Made by a program: the position numbers and the translations under genes. From NCBI GenBank assembly GCA_028554795.2, contig CM068839.1, positions 45,009,117-45,073,116 on the forward strand: a stretch of 64,000 bases of DNA, in the 5' to 3' direction. How positions within the stretch are numbered: the stretch's first letter is position 1; each line of letters starts with the position of its first letter. Below are positions 61,035 to 64,000 of the stretch, in pieces. The notes beneath the pieces are model-generated. The model did not search any database and was not told the DNA's origin. It saw nothing but the letters and a program-made list of their open reading frames with translations. Source of the DNA: Sinohyriopsis cumingii (taxonomy: Eukaryota > Mollusca > Bivalvia > Unionida > Unionidae).

Positions 61035-62494
61035 GGTGTAAAGCGGCAAGTCAGCACAATAATGGCTATATGGTAACAAAGAATAAAGTTCTAAATCAAA
61101 TAATATAGAACTGCAAAAATCGTTTGGAAGATTAACCATTCATAATAGATATAAATTTGAAGCATTACAAGGGAGACTATTAAGTCAAACTTAAAGGTAA
61201 GAAAATGAAATCCTTAAAAAACAACGTAAAATGTTTTTAAATTGTTCATTTTCCCTCCAAAGTCAATGATTATTTTTTGTTGGAACATAGTCATAAAGTT
61301 CACAAAAAAACAAAACTTCTGTCTCAAAGGAAGGAAATAAACACACTTAATAAAACATGTGATGTGCTGTCAATCTCCGTTAGATTCACCCTTCAGGAGA
61401 TGTGAATGAGTCAGTAATGTGTATCCGCATCTCTGCAATTTTGTTATATCTGAGGGATGCCATACTCCGATGACGGGTCTGATATTACTAATTTTGTTTG
61501 TCGGATTCCCATTCCCTATATTTTGCCAAGTATATAAAACATGCAGATTTATATAATATTTGAAGTCTGTATATGGAATCTTCTATTATGACATATGCGA
61601 CTGAAAGACAGTTTTGGATGCGCTATCTCCTCTTTCAGCTTCCTTATTACAAATCTGACTAGGAAGAAAAATAGTGCAGAATGCCTTTTTTATATTGGAT
61701 GAGCAATTCATGCTTCTGTGAGATTTTGTATATTAACCAATTTCAGGTTTTACACAAAGGTTTCACTGTGTAAATAGAATCCGCACAGATGATGAAAATT
61801 GTTTTTGTGAGTTTTCAACATAGTTAAATTTGTTTTACAATGGCTGTTAAAATAGAGGCTTTCTTTCGCTCAGGATGGCGCCGCTGGTCTTTCAACGGCT
61901 GTTCAAGCATTGTCTCCCTCTTCCTGTCTTTATCAAGAATATATGGCCACGATATGAGGCTATGATTTAATTGAAGTTGTACCAAAATGCAAGAAGTCTT
62001 GTTGATGACTTTTTGTATTGGCAGGATTTGAAAGATATTGGAAGGTGGGTCAAAACCATTGTGGTGATTTGGGAACATACACTTTTGCCGTATTCAGAAA
62101 ACTGATTCCTTGCTGCTTTAAGGTAAGGAATAATTCCTGTCCAAAAACATATTCTATATTTAAGACGAAATTAATTTATAATCAGAAATAATTTAGATAG
62201 ATGTTAGATTATATACAATGAATTCCAAATACAATTATATTAATATGACAAATAACAATATCAAAACTGTACAATGTCCATACTTTAAGGTCGAGATTAC
62301 CGGCTCCAAAAACTATCCATGATTTCCGGTGCATCTCTGTTTAGTGAGCTAGTGCGATGCATTTTTGTCATATTGCTGCAAATGAATGGAGAAACTTAAT
62401 TTATCACCAAAAGATGAAATGAGTAGTTAAAGGCAGCCCGATTCCGCATAGTAAAACCAATCCTGCTTAGTGCAACTAATGAAATTAGTATACA

Positions 62495-62500
<6 letters not shown>
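61035..62500. other. AT-rich DNA with no recognisable feature
   Basis: Nothing supported. Confidence 0.5.
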
Positions 62501-62566
<66 letters not shown>

Positions 62567-62578
62567 GAGAGAGAGAGA
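62501..62578. repeat. (GA)n microsatellite
   Basis: About 78 bp of GA with one GGGA interruption. Confidence 0.97.
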
Positions 62579-64000
62579 TCAAACAAATAATAAAGATAAT
62601 GGATAACGTAGGTTCTAACAAGAAATCTAGGATATTATATAATCATTGCAATTACTGCAGACTGATATTGAAATTTTAATAATTATATTTAATGATTAAT
62701 GAATACAATTGCTCTGAAAAACAAAAGCTTATAAATAAATTTGTGCGTGTTCAAAAACAAATATTAAAAATCTTGCTAATATTCAATGATCTTGAATTAA
62801 ACAACAGAAAAAAGTAAAAACTAAGCGAAAACTAAGACGCTTTGTAAAATTTAACAAATAGAAATTTATTTCTCTAGAATACAATACAAATATTTAAAAA
62901 GAACTTACAATATTGTGAATTAATCCCAAAGATTCATAAACGTTATTTTACTAGTCCAAAAGTGTTACAAATAAATTCCAGTGGTGTTCCGAACGAATTC
63001 CGCTATTGCATGCAGTGATGTACTAATAGTTAGGAAGGTGGCAATGTGGTAACAGTCTTGATGTATCACAATAGTATAATCCAAAATGTCTTTGAATGAA
63101 TTCACAATAATTCCAAGATAGTAAGTGCACTTTGATTACAATGAATAATTGAAATAAATAAATGACATCCTCTCAACTAAACACGCTTGATTCCATTAGG
63201 ACTGATGCTATGGTATGGAAAAAGCAATTCTAAAGTAAACAAATTTTATTCAAAAAGCTGTGACACAATGACATAACCATGATGAAATGTAGTGTTTCCA
63301 TTTTTTTCGTATACACCGTGCTTCTAGAAGATTCTTATTTTCTAAATAAAGCTGGACATTAAACGCAACATCTGTAAACATGTTTAAATTAAAAAAAATA
63401 ATAACATTAATATACAATCTAAAATCATCAAAGAAATATTAGCTATGTAATTTGTTGTTGTAAAATAAAATATGTGTTTTCAGAATCCCATAACCTCAAT
63501 TACTCAATATCTGATCAAGTTAAATCATAAATGAAGATATACGTCACATATAATCAGAGAAAAACCAACACACAATACAAATTAAATACACATAACAATG
63601 TACTGACGAAATGCATATACTTTATTTAATTTCGTCTCACTTCTGAATAATGCATATGTAGATATGTACTGATGTATATGCATTTCTCACTGTTTCAAGA
63701 TTTATAGATATATGTGCCACTGTCCAGTTGTTTTGCATTCTAATCTTCATTATGTACTAGCGTTGGTCACTTCGCTATGTAAACTTAAACTTCACCTTAT
63801 TTATTAACTTTTAACCGGAAGCCAAGAATATAGGAATCAACAAAACAGTGTTATACTTAAGGGATAGACTTCAATGTCGCTTGGGTTTCGATGCTTTCAG
63901 ATTCTGTCCTTCACAGTGGTCATTATAAACGTTTACAATTCTATAGAGGCAATTGAGGCTCACATTTTGAAATATGCATTCAGCTGATGTTTAGACTATT
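62579..64000. other. AT-rich DNA with no recognisable feature
   Basis: Nothing supported on either strand. Confidence 0.5.

Overview
This is AT-rich eukaryotic DNA that looks invertebrate and most likely molluscan, possibly bivalve. The clues are long TA, CATA and GA microsatellites, several tRNA-headed SINEs whose 3' tails read (G)CGTTAAAC followed by ACA/AAC-type repeats, and at least five pieces of non-LTR retrotransposon (LINE). I see no prokaryotic-style operons, no rRNA, no intact cellular tRNA gene and no host gene I can name. The species call is an inference from repeat types, not from a marker gene.

Layout. A LINE 3' part carrying an RNase H domain lies at about 1.0-3.3 kb (+). From 3.3 to 20.4 kb the DNA is AT-rich, with a TC/TA compound microsatellite (6.4 kb), a decayed ~45-bp repeat (11.3 kb), a 22-bp array inside an inverted repeat (14.3 kb) and a 54-bp minisatellite (19.5 kb). 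From 20.46 to 25.84 kb there is an island of higher GC holding two long, broken coding stretches that point at each other with their stops about 50 bp apart. I cannot assign either protein; a decayed piece of a compact, possibly viral, genome is the leading guess. SINEs follow at 26.3 and 28.7 kb. A few exon-like open frames with splice-like borders lie on the minus strand between 30.4 and 35.5 kb, and a 46-bp minisatellite sits at 33.1-33.7 kb.

From 35.9 to 40.1 kb is a repeat cluster: a minus-strand SINE with a tRNA head, two minus-strand LINE pieces split by about 1.3 kb that contains a long hairpin, and one plus-strand LINE piece. A LINE with gag zinc knuckles, endonuclease, reverse transcriptase and RNase H remnants spans about 43.8-48.0 kb; both ends look present but the middle is deleted and full of stops. 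Its tail touches a ~56-bp minisatellite. The best preserved gene is the 769-codon reverse transcriptase frame at 54,932-57,241. It belongs to a 5'-truncated LINE bounded by a perfect 13-bp target-site duplication. The last 6 kb hold more SINEs and microsatellites.

Together the window reads as gene-poor intergenic or intronic DNA shaped by successive retrotransposon insertions, with the 20.5-25.8 kb island as the one segment these families do not explain.
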